Below are positions 32,935 to 44,022 of a stretch of 64,000 bases of DNA, one piece after another; the stretch's first letter is position 1, and each line of letters opens with the position of its first letter. Source of the stretch: Chrysogorgia sp. JL179-B06 (Eukaryota; Cnidaria; Anthozoa; Scleralcyonacea; Chrysogorgiidae); NCBI GenBank assembly GCA_035772405.1, contig JAYKKM010000121.1, positions 310,001 through 374,000 on the forward strand. Reading direction: 5' to 3'. The notes under the pieces are model-generated. The model did no database searches. It worked only from the letters and a program-made list of their open reading frames with translations, and had not been told where the DNA came from. A program made the position numbers and the translations under genes.

Positions 32935-33363
32935 ATGGATTCCAAAAGAAACATGTGTAAACTCACTATGTCAACGGACATTGGCGAAGAGGAAATATTT
33001 TTAGCCCACCGTCAAAAGTTAATTGAAGACAAATTGTTGGAGTGTTATGCTGTTGAAGTGTCATGCAACATTTCTGCCTTGGTTTTGGAAAACTGTAGGG
33101 GCTGCATCGTGGACCACCCGTCGCAAAAGCAACATGATTGTCTTATGATGGAAGACGATGAGAAAGTATTGCTGTATTTTGATGTAGCTCTGGAAAGAGT
33201 GTCCGAAGCGAAAATTGCCGAGACCTTTATGAACAGTTTACAAGATCTCAAACCAACAATTAACGGACTTGAACTGATAAAGTATACTTGTAAAGATTGG
33301 CGTATTTTATTTTGTACGAAGCAACGACAATGTCTTAAACGTGAAGTTCTCAAACTTGTGTGA
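32935..33363 (+). CDS. Small Polinton terminal protein with C-x2-C-x3-H...H-x-C
   Basis: 142 residues, intact. Residues about 52-70 read ENCRGCIVDHPSQKQHDCLM: Cys, Cys, His, His and Cys spaced like a zinc knuckle. The rest is acidic-to-neutral and helical without a signal peptide or membrane segment. It is the first gene inside the left terminal repeat and converges on the spliced RING gene. The copy at 25348-25761 confirms start and stop. Similar HPSQ-containing short ORFs occur in invertebrate Polintons as I recall; function unknown. Confidence 0.75.
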   Translation: MDSKRNMCKLTMSTDIGEEEIFLAHRQKLIEDKLLECYAVEVSCNISALVLENCRGCIVDHPSQKQHDCLMMEDDEKVLLYFDVALERVSEAKIAETFMNSLQDLKPTINGLELIKYTCKDWRILFCTKQRQCLKREVLKLV

Positions 33364-33679
33364 TGTATTTGTGGATATATAAGTCCGTCTGTAATATGTT
33401 GAAAAAAATTTCTTTCGATTTTAAAACAGGTCTCATTTGATTGAACATTAAGTATAATCTCAAACCCCATGCAGACATTGAAAATAAAGAATATTGGAAA
33501 CATATAATTTCAATTTATCTTTTTATTATACACACACACACACATACATATACATATTATAAAAAAACATATAAAAATTGGCTGAAACGAGACAAAAGTA
33601 AAATGATATGTATTGAGTATAAGTTATAACATGGTCTATTGATGTTTCATTGTTGACTTACCTGAATTGAAAATGAAAA

Positions 33680-34212
33680 TTAGTCCGTGTAACCCACAGA
33701 CTTGAGGAATCTACAATGAGAAGAAATGTTTTACTAATTCATTCTTTGATCATTATGTGACTGGTTATTCTTTTAACGCATAATAACTTAGACTGAATGA
33801 TATATTGGAAATACTTACTCGTAACGTTCAGCCTTTAAACGAACCCAAAACTCTGTCCTGCACAGGTGTTCGTCCAATATAGGGTCAGGGGATCTGTGTA
33901 GAGGAAGAGAAGAAGAGAGTGGATATAGGATTAGATTGTACAAACAATGAGTGATAATACTTGCTTTCTATAATATACTTACTTGCAGATTGGGCAACAC
34001 CAAACTCCTTGAAATACATGTAGACTGGATAGATGTGTCCAGTGATTGCATCGTAGACGATACACAATTTCACCACACCCCGAGTCTGGACATGTTTCTG
34101 AAACTAGAAGACACAGAACAAAAAAAAATTATATACATATGATATGTGTGCGATTTACATTTAAATTTACTTGATGTTAAAACATACATATTTACTTACC
34201 GATTTGCGACAT
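33680..34212 (-). CDS. Four-exon RING-like mini-protein of the main Polinton
   Basis: Exons 34212-34200, 34103-33983, 33893-33819 and 33710-33680 give 79 codons plus TAA. All donors are GTAAGT and lengths (13, 121, 75, 31) equal those of the copy at 26073-26633. The protein reads MSQI, CPDSGC, RCNHWTH, WCCPIC, then PDPILDEH...RLKAERYE. CGHW of the other copy is CNHW here, which keeps both the Cys and the His. Zinc-binding RING-like structure is likely; a ligase role is inference. Spliced genes are known in some Polintons but are not the rule. Confidence 0.75.
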
Positions 34213-34509
34213 TGTTACTAAAAAATGTTATCGTTGATCTATGGCAATGCTGAGGTTGGAGAGTTCAATGAGAGTTGGGATGATGAACTGACGTTTAAAT
34301 AATCGTTTACGTTTGGCCTGTTGTTTGGCAACAAACATTGTTTTGTCATTTGTTCACTTTTTTATGTATTCAGTGAGAAGTAAAATTTGAAAAGAGGAGT
34401 TAGTTAATGATTTTATAGTAAATTAAGCCATCATTAATTTAGCAGCCAGATAAAAGCAACCCAGATTTTACTTGATGTGTTTGAGAGTTCATGTCATTTC
34501 ATATTGTGG

Positions 34510-35360
34510 AGATGCACTGGCTAAAGATGTCCACATCGTTAAAATAATGAATGATCAATATTTAGTCTTGTCAATAGCGTATTCGTTAACAATGGTAAAT
34601 ATTATGTTCGGATTTCTTTTATGAGGTCTTAATGTTTTGATGGGAAACATATGGTGATTAAACGTTTTATTTCATATCAGATGTCGTTACATGTCAGACG
34701 ACTAATATCACCTATAGGGGGAAAGGATTTTCCTCCAACAAAGACTGATAGGTAAATTTTTACACCGTGGATATGCTCACATCGTTAAAATAATGAATGA
34801 TCAATATTTAGGCTTGATGCGTATTCGTTAACAATGGTAAAATATTATGTTCGGTTTTCTTTTATGAGGTCTTAATGTTTTGATGGGAAACATATGGTGA
34901 TTAAACATTTTATCACATATCAGATGTCGTTACATGTCAGACAACTAATATCAGCTATAGGGGAAAGGATTTTCCTCCAACAAAGACTCATGATAGGTGA
35001 ATTTTTACACTGGCTATGTTCACATCGTTAAAATGATGGATGAGCAATATTTAGGCTTGACAAAAGCGTATTCGTTAACAATGTTAAAATGTTATGTGCG
35101 GATTTCTTTATGAAGTCATTAATGTTTTGATAGGATCAGATTTGTGTGGTTATGTTATATTTCCATTTGAAATTTCATGCATTTTGAGGATACAGTGAGA
35201 TGTCTAGATTTGAACAAATGCGTAAGTTTTGATGAATTCTTTATGTTTTGATGGATAATATATAACGATTAAACGTTTATTACATGTGCAGACGTCTAAT
35301 ATTACCTAGGGAAATGATTTACACCTGACAAAGGTTGATAGGTGAATTTTACAATTAAGT
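34510..35360. repeat. Three tandem copies of a 250-350-bp unit
   Basis: Units at about 34510-34766, 34767-35011 and 35012-35360 each contain cacatcgttaaaat, gcgtattcgttaacaatg and gataggt(a/g)aattttac. The third is longer and more diverged; only one such unit is seen in the left-end copy (about 26985-27192). It is non-coding and may be regulatory or an origin-like region between divergent genes. Confidence 0.7.
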
Positions 35361-35573
35361 CGAGATTCAGGTCATTATGTCCGAGGTCAATTTCACTTGT
35401 AGACAAAGGATTTTTCAGTGTTGCATGTATTGTTATGTCAAGAGATATGATCGTGACGTTAATGATTGAATTTATGTATTAAGCTGATAGAATTAGTTTT
35501 TACCCGATAGTATAAAAATCGACGGTTTTTTATTTGAGTCACAGAGTTTCGTTGTTGTTTCGTAAAGAACAAA

Positions 35574-36014
35574 ATGGCATCCATTGAGAAGTATCCTTGT
35601 TTTTGTGGCGCTGGTCTTGTTCGTTTCACGTCCAAGACAGATCGAGGATTTGTGAAGTGTAGCACTGAGACTTGTACTCTATTCTCACCCGAAGAAAAGT
35701 ATAACGAATTAATAAAAGCCTATGAGACCAAAGTTGAAGAGAAATTCAAGCCAAACAACTTCCCCTTGTGTGAATGTGATGAGAGTGCAAGTCTATGGGT
35801 ATCCCATTCAACATCCAATCCTGATCGTCCGTATTTCAGATGTCAAGACACGGACGTTGATGACAAATGTGATTTCTTCCAGTGGGCAGACAAGATAAAA
35901 AAGAACAAGAAGAAGAAGAACCTTAAAAGAGTGCAGAAACCCAGTACGAATGTCCAGAAGCCAAGAAAAATGAAAAAAGTAAAGCCGCTCCAGTCATCGG
36001 AAGACGGGGAATAA
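35574..36014 (+). CDS. Double GRF-type zinc-finger protein
   Basis: 146 residues, intact. Residues about 7-44 (CFCGAGLVRF...RGFVKCS...CTLFSP) and 62-102 (CECDESASLWVS...NPDRPYFRC...KCDFFQW) match the GRF zinc finger twice (C-x-C, GR/PR-x-F-x-C, C-x-F-F-x-W). GRF fingers bind single-stranded DNA in topoisomerase III, NEIL3 and APE2. A Lys-rich tail (KKNKKKKN, KMKKVK) adds DNA affinity. It lies upstream of the polymerase in the same direction, so a single-strand-binding or replication-helper role is a reasonable inference. AATAAA follows the stop within 30 nt. Confidence 0.8.
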   Translation: MASIEKYPCFCGAGLVRFTSKTDRGFVKCSTETCTLFSPEEKYNELIKAYETKVEEKFKPNNFPLCECDESASLWVSHSTSNPDRPYFRCQDTDVDDKCDFFQWADKIKKNKKKKNLKRVQKPSTNVQKPRKMKKVKPLQSSEDGE

Positions 36015-36548
36015 AAAAACGATTTAATAAACAATTATTTTTAGTTACAATATCTTACTCAGTGTGTTGAATGATTGATCAATAAATGTTTTTAAACAAT
36101 TTCGTTGTCTGCTTTAATGACTGAAATAATTTCAAAAAGACAATCACACATGTACTTTTTACGACCCTATATAAAAACATCTGCGAAAATCCCGTGTCAC
36201 TATTCAGAATCGTTCTTACCGTCGTTGGTTAGATATTTTCTTTCGTTGAAGTTTTTTAAGTGTTGAGATGAAACCAGAAGTCGAGATAACATCGCGAATA
36301 GTCGTTTACGTCTCAGGGCCATTCGAAAGAACAAGAGAGCCGGCCGTTTGTTGAAAAAGATGGACAAAGAACTGTCCAAGAGAAAAGCGGAATTGCCAAA
36401 AGTTTTGGTTTGGCAAAAGAAAGCTGCCAAGCTAATGAGTCAGGCTCTCGGACACATGGAAGAACGCGAGGTGGATCGAAGGTCGAAGGTTCATGTGCGT
36501 GAACAAAACGAATCTGAGGAAACGGAGCTCACATTTAATTTGGAAAAG

Positions 36549-36652
36549 GTACATTCAAACAAATATTAATATCGTGGTTAACACTTTGGACGATTTTTCA
36601 CCTGAATGTTGTATTATAATGTTAAATTAACGAGTTGTTTGTTTATCTGAAG
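36549..36652 (+). other. Likely intron in polymerase gene
   Basis: GTACAT donor and CTGAAG acceptor. Joining keeps phase 0, and the in-frame stop after the donor (ORF end 36569) would be removed. Confidence 0.65.
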
Positions 36653-39560
36653 GTGTCTGAACGTTTTGTCAAGAAGTTTGGGGTGAATGCCTGTGTTTAC
36701 AGAGTGAGCATGGATCAACTGCTCGAAGGAGAAACTTTGAGAGTCAAAGATATTTTGGAGAAGCTCTCAAGTCTTTTCAGCAACGTCATCGACACAGTAA
36801 AGGAGCAGTGTGACCTAAAAACACCGCTCGAGGACAAGATCCGTGTGATGATCAGGTCAGACGCCTTGAAGACACCAATTAGTACAAGACTTTTACCGGC
36901 CATTCAAATGACTGCCAACAAAGTCCTTGCCGAGGTGACCAAAGTCCTTCAGAGTAACGACGAAATACCTCTCGACCGTTCGTTCACGATCGATGTAGTG
37001 GCCCTCAAACAACCTACGGGATTTGGAAAAACGAGAAACAAGCTCTCTCTGAAAGTCTTAGACTATAATAAAGACTGTAAGTTGAAACGTTGTGTAATTA
37101 CGATAACCAATTTTGATGAGTTGTGTTGTGCTCGTGCTCTAGCTGTAGGCTTGGCTATGGCACAAGGACATCCTAAGTTAAGGAAAATTAAGCAGGGTAG
37201 AATTATTCAAAAAGAATTGGCTATTGAGTTATGTACACAAGCGAATGTCGCGTTTGGTCCTTGCGGGTTGGGGGAGATTGCGCGGTTTCAGAGTATTCTG
37301 GGTGAATACCAAATCTAGTCATTGATTTTCATGCTAGAAACGGTGTTATCTATGAAGGCCCTAGTAGAGGTAAGAAAATTGTTCGTTATAACAATGGCGA
37401 CCATTATGATACCATTAATCCTGACAAAATGCCAGCCTTGTTTGCCAAACGTGTTTATTGTGATTCGTGTAAGGTGTTTTATAACGATTACTTTCATCAC
37501 CCTTGCAATGATCCATGTCACACTTGCTTACATAAACCATGTTCTTGGATTGAAGGGGAACAAAAAGATTGCCCTGACTGTTTTAAGACTTGTGGTCCGA
37601 TTAAGTGTTTCGATGCCCATAAGAGAATTCGCAATTCGAAAGGTATACAACTTCCATCGAGATGTGAAACATCATTCAAGTGTTGCGAATGCAAGTCGGT
37701 TGTTGAGCGAACGCGCGAAAGTTTTCATCAGTGTGGTGAATTTAAATGTGACATTTGTAAAACGTTTGTGTTACCAGGACATTTGTGTTTCATGCAACAA
37801 GACGAACCTAAAACACATAACGATAAACTAATGTTTTACGACTTTGAGACAGACCAAAGTTCCGGTGAACATATTGTGAATTATGCTGTTGCACAATATG
37901 CGGACGGAACTGAATTTATATTCGAAGGCTACGATAGTTTAGACCGGTTTTGTCAATTTTTACTTTCACGAGAACACAAAGGATATACTGCTATTGCTCA
38001 TAACGCTAAAAGTTTCGATGCCATATTCATTCAACGATGGCTTATTAAACATCGCCCGAATGTAGATATGCATGTTATACATTCCGCATGAAAGTTATGC
38101 AACTAACTTTAAAAGATTACGACATTCGCTTCATTGATTCTTTGAATTGGTTTCAAATGCCTCTTGCCAATTTACCGAAAACGTTCGGTTTAGACTTGTC
38201 GACATACTCCAAAGGTGACTTTCCACATTTATTTAATCGATCTGAGAATCAATCGTACATCGGACCTTTGCCTGACCTTGTACATTTTTCTCCGGAAACA
38301 CGCTCAGACAAAGGTCGAAAAGAGTTGATCTGTTGGCATTCGGAAATGAGAGAAAAATAATTTGTTTTTAATTTTAGAGAGGAAATGTACAAGTACTGTG
38401 CTCAAGATGTAACCATTCTTCGTTTATGTTGTATGAAATTTCGCGAGCTGTTTATCAGTGAGACTAAGATTGATCCGTTTACGTATTGTACGATTGCCGC
38501 TTCGGTCATGGCTATTTACCGAACAAATTATCTTCCACAAGACACTATTGGCATTGTTCCCAAACATTTGTATGGAAGTGCAACCAAACCTTATTCGAAA
38601 AGTTCTCTTGAGTGGTTGGAGTTTGTTGTCTACCACACAAAGTCTGTTATTTTACATGCAAAAAACGGTGGTGAGAAAAAAATTGAAGACCCAGAGTTAA
38701 ACAAATTTTATTATGTCGATGGATTTTGTGAAAAAACGAATACTATTTTTGAGTTTCACGGTTGTTTTTATCATGGCTGTCCTTTATGTTACGATGAGAG
38801 AAATACTCATCCTTTCAAAACCGACAAAAAATTAAAAGTCGTGTATACTGAAACATTAGAACGCGAGGAAAGACTAAAAGCGTTAGGTTTTAATTTAAAA
38901 ACTATTTGGGAGCACGACTTCCGTAAATTACGTGATACTGTTGAAATGAAGGACTTTTTAGACAGGTCAGAATTTATTCAAGGTATTGATCCACGCGATG
39001 CTTTTTTTGGAGGACGTGTTAACGGTTATAAGTTGTTCGCAAAAGCGAAACAGGACGAGACCATCGAATACGTTGATTTTACATCACAATACCCATACGT
39101 GAACAAGACGAAACGATACCCAATCAAACATCCAACTATCATTCGTGAAGACTTTCAAGATGTTCGCAATTATTTTGGTTTGATTAAGTGTAGGGTTCTT
39201 CCCCAGCTGAGCTTTATCACCCCGTTTTACCTCTTCGCCTTAAGGGTAAGCTGTATTTTCCCTTATGTAAGAAATGTGTTTTGGATGATTGCAACATGTG
39301 TCAACACTCGGAACTCGAAAGGTCTTTTTACGGAACATTCACGACGATTGAAGTCACTAAGGCATTAGAAAAAGGATATCGGATTTTAGAAATCAAAGAA
39401 GTCTGGCATTTTGAGGAGACAACCGATTCTTTATTTGCAGACTATGTGAACTTCTTTTTACGGCTTAAGCAGGAAAGTTCGGGCTGGCCTTCATGGGTAA
39501 AAACTCCCGAGGACCAAAGGCGTTACATTCAGGACTATTTTAAACACGAGGGTGTGTTAA

Positions 39561-39968
39561 CTCTTTCCCTACGGGCGCAGTTAAAATGGGTCGTTGATGA
39601 CCCGCAAAGTCGTCAATCGAAAAACACGGCACACGGTAACGCAAGATTAAAAATTGAAATTCGACAAGCGCCAGGAACATAAAATCCACGCACACGCCAA
39701 GTTTGATTTGATTTCATAAACAACTCTGCGATTGGTGGCATTTTGAGTTTTCAAGATGCTATGCGGGCGTGCAAGATGGCCTTTTCTGGAAAAATGTAAA
39801 TTTTTCAACCTGATTTATGATAATTAATGCTAAAAGAACAAGTAAAAGCCGGTTTATTGGGCTTCCAGAAAATGTATTGCTTTCGCAACAGTTATGGTTA
39901 TTTCAAGAGATATCAATAGAACAACGTGGTCGTTCAATTTTTGATGTTTTTCAGCCGTAGGGAAAGAG
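39561..39968. mobile_element. piggyBac-type MITE inside the polymerase gene (408 bp)
   Basis: Termini CTCTTTCCCTACGG and its reverse complement; TTAA on both sides (39557-39560, 39969-39972). No ORF of its own. It splits the polymerase between the thumb-proximal region and motif B. Its family differs from the TTAA MITE at 10759. Confidence 0.85.
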
Positions 39969-40903
39969 TTAAGGCACGAGAATGTTGAAAAAAATCCAGG
40001 TTTAAGAGCTGTGGCTAAACTATGTTTGAATAGTCTTTGGGGAAGGTTTGCAATGCGAACTGACCGTTTAGTAACTGAATTTGTAAATGACCCTATGTCA
40101 TTTTATCGTCCTGTAAATGGAGCAGATATAGAACTCCATGACATTTGTCTCTTGACAGATGATCTAGTAGAACTTGTATATAAACGTAAAAGTGAATTTG
40201 TAACAGAAAGTAAGGTAACTAATATATTTATAGGTATATTTACTACATCTTTACTACATCTTGAGACTTGACAAATGAGGTCACAGGGGAATATGGAGAT
40301 GGTACATATATTACTGATTTTATATGCGCAGGTCCTAAGAACTACGCATATAGAACAAATAATGGTAAGCAAAAATGTAAGATTAAAGGTTTTACATTAA
40401 ACTACAAAAATAGCCAGACACTTAACTTTGATACTATGAAAGATATGATAGCTAACTTAGATGATAAGTTAAGAGTAAAAATTGTAAATGAGAGCAAGAT
40501 TTCCAGAGAGCCACACACGCGACGCGTCGTGAACAAATGAGAGGAAAAGACCTACCAAGTTGTCTATGACAAACGTATCATCATAGATCAGGGTCGCGAC
40601 ACCATTCCTTTTGGCTACAACTGGTCTCCGTCCAACGACAGTCGCACCGTTTCGACCACATCTTCATCGATACTTCCTGACCATATGTTGTTCAGTTTTA
40701 TTCAACATCAAGACATTGAAACGGCGGAAGACGATAACCTTGACATCATGGAGATAGATAATTCTCACGTTGATTTGATGGAGAACGAGGAAGAGTCAGA
40801 CAACGAGTTCGTGTCGGAGAACGAATATGACCGCGCTTTCGTGAACGATGTAGAAATGTCGGATGATGAAGAACTCTCTTTTTATAGACAATTTAACTTT
40901 TAA

Positions 40904-41490
40904 TGATTTATACGTAAATAATTAGTTAATTTAAGTCTCGGTTTATACGTTGAAATCACACGTGTCAAATACAATAAAAGTCAAACACGCGTGAAGTGTG
41001 ACATTTATTAAGTACAATAAATCCAATTAAGTTTGATAACGCAATTAGTTTACTTTGACACTTTGACAAGTCGATTTTTATTTAGACACCGAATCTCACA
41101 CGTATCAAATTTAAAACATTCTTGTGAAATTTATAACAATTATCATGCAAGTGTGGTTAGACGTCTAAATCAAAATAGATCGTTGTGATTAAATGTATTT
41201 GATACGTGCGATGTTCAATGTTTAAACAGGGGGTCTTGTAATAATTAAAAACGTCAATGTAAATAATTTTATCTTTTGATGAAGAGACATTTTTTTGAAC
41301 TCGTTATCTAATGTAAATATCTTGATCGACTTTTGTAAATATCTTGTTTGAACTATCTGAACGTATTTTTCACCCTATTTATAATACAATTGTGAAAACC
41401 ATCGTTGTGTTAGTTTTTTTGTTTTTTTTACGTATAATACAAGGTGTAGTTTCGCTTAAGAGTTCATTTTTTCACTAAGTCGTGTGTGCG
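40904..41490. promoter_or_regulatory. Intergenic region between polymerase and ATPase
   Basis: AT-rich sequence with several acacgtgtcaaat/acgcgtgaagtgtgac-type near-palindromes (40955-41120, 41200), and AATAAA sites at 40974 and 41018. It probably holds the polymerase 3' end and the ATPase promoter; a TATAATAC box-like motif stands at 41434. Confidence 0.4.
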
Positions 41491-42132
41491 ATGGATGTAC
41501 GATTCAAAACTCCGGCGAACTTTTATATCTCTGGCCAAAGCCAATCGGGGAAATCATACTTGGTTCGATCTATACTTTATAATATCGAAGAACTGTTTCA
41601 CCCTGTACCGACGAAAATTATTTATTGTTACGGAGAACATTAATCAGTCTTTGAAGAGATGGTTAGAAGAATACCAAATATTGAGTTTGTCGAAGGGTTT
41701 CCTGACAATTTATACGACATGTTGGTTAGTCATAAAAACTCACTAGTTATCATAGACGATCTAATGTCAGAATGTTCTAAAGATCAGCGGGTGTCGGAGC
41801 TTTTTACACGTGGCTCTCATCATCGCGGGATATCAATCATGTATTTAACACAAAATCTCTTTCCACCGGGAAAGCAATCACGAACTATCTCCTTAAACGC
41901 CCACCACTTGATCGTTTTCAAGAACCCTCGAGATTCACTTGGTATCGCGACGCTGGCGCGTCAAATGTATCCGAAACATGTGAACTATTTGTTAGACTCG
42001 TTTCACGACGCAACTAGTAAACCTTATGGCTATCTCCTGATGGATCTCCACCAATTAACACCGGAAACTATTCGGTTGAGAACGAATATCTTACCTAACG
42101 AAAGACAAATTGTTTACGCAAGACGTATATAG
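41491..42132 (+). pseudogene. A32/FtsK-type packaging ATPase, one premature stop
   Basis: From ATG 41491 the frame has Walker A GQSQSGKS (residues 15-22) and, after the stop, Walker B LVIIDDLM. The downstream part (from 41659) includes SRTISLNAHHLIVFKNPRD, a typical sensor region of Polinton ATPases. One in-frame TAA at 41641-41643 interrupts it after residue 50; otherwise the frame is clean. The family packages genomes into capsids in adenovirus-like and NCLDV-like viruses. Length about 213 codons is normal. Confidence 0.88.
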
Positions 42133-42171
42133 ACAACACACACATGTACGTCTCCATCACTCTTCCGCATC

Positions 42172-42501
42172 ATGTCTAAACGGATGAAAGACAATTTAGC
42201 TTACTTGCAAGTTCTCACAAAATGCAATCCGAAAGTTCGTAAAGCTCTTGTCGAACATGGTCCAGTAGGGTTGGTCATGTGTATCTGTGAGTGTTCGTTG
42301 AACTTGTTAAAAGGTGTGATACCATTGACCCCAAGTCAAAAGCGAAGACTGACGAGGTACAAGAATCATCTCCGTATCTTAGCCAATAAGAAAGTATCCG
42401 AAAAAAAGAAAAAACGTCTTATTAACCAGAAAGGTGGGAATATACTTAGTGTCTTATTACCCCCTGTATTAAGTGTATTAGCAAGTCTCTTTACGAAATG
42501 A
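42172..42501 (+). CDS. Small basic protein with hydrophobic C-terminus
   Basis: 109 residues, intact. A basic helical body (with VMCICECSLNLLKG and PLTPSQKRRLTRYK) is followed by KKVSEKKKKRLINQKGG and a hydrophobic end ILSVLLPPVLSVLASLF. I recall this family as a standard Polinton gene next to the ATPase, sometimes compared to adenovirus pX-like or membrane-active virion proteins. It overlaps the next gene by 4 nt (ATGA), a tight pairing. Role as a minor virion protein is inference. Confidence 0.7.
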   Translation: MSKRMKDNLAYLQVLTKCNPKVRKALVEHGPVGLVMCICECSLNLLKGVIPLTPSQKRRLTRYKNHLRILANKKVSEKKKKRLINQKGGNILSVLLPPVLSVLASLFTK

Positions 42502-43259
42502 AACATGCTAAACGTATGGTTCTCGTTCCTGAAGATGTACTTGCTAGATTTGAACGTAAACAAAAACAAGAGACATCCCCTCTTGTCGCAAACTTGATGA
42601 ACATTGACGAGAACATGGAAGAAACCTTGAAGCATGCCGATATGAATGACGCTGTGAAACAAAAGTTGTACAATGCAAATCTCGAACGTTATTTGAACTT
42701 AAAACATCAGAAGAATGTTGACTTTCCTACTGTTAATATTGCGTTGAAAAATGTACCCCATGCAGAAGATGTTGGACCAGCGGATGGGGTGCCAAGAGCG
42801 ACATTAAGTGATTCGACTATCGTCGACTCCATACCTAAAACCATGCGTGGCAGGGCCCTATCTATCTTAAACAGATTAAAGACACATCCTGGCATGATTT
42901 CTTGGAACAAGTCTGGACAAGTAAAACTATCTGGTGTTGACATCCAAGGATCGAATATTTCAGATCTCTTAAGTGATGCTGTGAGAAGAAGACAAAATTT
43001 CGACCCTGTTGGCTCAAAGGAATTCTTCAGAGTTCTAGCAAAGATGAATATGCCGAGAGATTTAGTACGTAACGACGCACGGTGGAAACAGTCACAACAG
43101 ATATCGTCGGAAGACGAAGAACCACACACACGTTCACAACAATTAGGTCCCGAAAGCCCTTCCAGGTACCTACTTACACCTCCGAAGAGAAGGGCAAACG
43201 GTGGAGGGAAACTAATTGCTAAAGGAAAATCGCCACCAAAGCGATGGCAACCTTATTAA
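42498..43259 (+). CDS. Conserved Polinton virion-type protein
   Basis: 253 residues, intact. N-terminal helical/acidic part; central block MISWNKSGQVKLSG...ISDLLSDAVRR...EFFRVLAKMNMP; C-terminal Ser/Pro/Lys-rich tail. Diverged copies of the central block occur at 11284, 14640, 16845 and 24201, so this is the best marker gene for Polinton debris in the window. Its start codon overlaps the stop of the previous gene. Function unknown; location among virion genes suggests a minor structural or scaffold protein. Confidence 0.75.
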   Translation: MKHAKRMVLVPEDVLARFERKQKQETSPLVANLMNIDENMEETLKHADMNDAVKQKLYNANLERYLNLKHQKNVDFPTVNIALKNVPHAEDVGPADGVPRATLSDSTIVDSIPKTMRGRALSILNRLKTHPGMISWNKSGQVKLSGVDIQGSNISDLLSDAVRRRQNFDPVGSKEFFRVLAKMNMPRDLVRNDARWKQSQQISSEDEEPHTRSQQLGPESPSRYLLTPPKRRANGGGKLIAKGKSPPKRWQPY

Positions 43260-43494
43260 TAAGATGCGTGTAAACCTTTGCGTGTTTGTTAAGGAATAAA
43301 TTGTTTTAAACTGTTTTTAATTGATCTTTTGTTGTCATTTTGCGTGGGGGGAACTGTCTCTTTTGTAAAACGATCAAGTGTGTAGGGGACGGGAATCAAA
43401 ACATTTTCAAGTCAAGAGGGGCCCAAAGAACAAGACCAATAAATAATGTTAAAACATCTTTTATTACAAAATACTAAAAGTAATGCTAAAACGA
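43260..43494. terminator. Convergent 3' ends
   Basis: AATAAA at 43295 serves the rightward genes. On the minus strand AATAAAAG (about 43460) serves the protease. The 235-bp gap separates the two converging gene blocks. Confidence 0.55.
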
Positions 43495-44022
43495 TTATGG
43501 TTTCCTTACATTTACTCGGCTAATTTTCTTACTAGACTGACTAATACCTGACATTTTGGATGTTATATGAAAATGATTATTGACAAATCCGAAAACTTTC
43601 TTATCGTTTGACATCTTATTGTTATCAAACATATTAACTATTTTGCTCATACTATGGCCTCGAGCTCTGTGACTCAGGTAAAACACACAATAATGGCCAC
43701 ATACATCAGTCCAAATACTTTGCAATTCTCGATTGTTAAAACCCCATTCTACACAACGATCGTCTAAATATTTTTTAAACGTTTCATTATAATGTCCAGG
43801 CGGTTTCCCATAACTGTCAAAAAATTCACCTTCCCTTTCTGATAGGAAGTAAAAGGCCACCCAATGTCGTCCTGGTTCACCACGGGGATCCGTATTTACA
43901 ACGAAGCCACATGGAAATCTGTCTATGTCTTCAGGCATCTGATCCGATGGGAAGACACCACAAAACTTTTTATGTACGATAGGATCGGACCTAAGTGCGG
44001 TGACAATCTGACTTGTGTCCAT
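43495..44022 (-). CDS. Adenain-like cysteine protease (C5/Ulp1 fold)
   Basis: 175 residues from ATG 44022, intact. Catalytic elements are in order: His in GRHWVAFYF (about residue 54), acidic residue in EFFDSYG, Gln in ELQSIWTD and the nucleophile in CGHYCVFYL. This is the maturation protease of Polintons and adenoviruses, which trims virion precursors. The start lies directly at the end of the capsid gene (TGATG arrangement in the ancestral capsid frame), so the two may be co-expressed. Confidence 0.9.
   Translation of the reverse strand: MDTSQIVTALRSDPIVHKKFCGVFPSDQMPEDIDRFPCGFVVNTDPRGEPGRHWVAFYFLSEREGEFFDSYGKPPGHYNETFKKYLDDRCVEWGFNNRELQSIWTDVCGHYCVFYLSHRARGHSMSKIVNMFDNNKMSNDKKVFGFVNNHFHITSKMSGISQSSKKISRVNVRKP

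Larger units (their letters stand above)
36268..40903 (+). pseudogene. polB: Protein-primed DNA polymerase B, broken
   Basis: The frame can be followed from a basic N-terminus (about 36290) through a 104-bp GT-AG intron (36549-36652) into the N-terminal domain, a Cys-rich region (37450-37800), exonuclease motifs DFET (37840), HNAKSFD (38000) and YCAQD (38393), polymerase motif A DFTSQYP (39076) and motif B NSLWGRF (40029). Breaks: frame changes near 37313, 38085 and 39206; TAA at 38358-38360; a MITE at 39561-39968; a deletion near 40255-40270 that removes motif C (the DTD block); TGA at 40538-40540; probably also a frame change close to the start. The C-terminal acidic tail ends at 40903. The enzyme is certainly dead in this copy. 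Confidence 0.9.
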
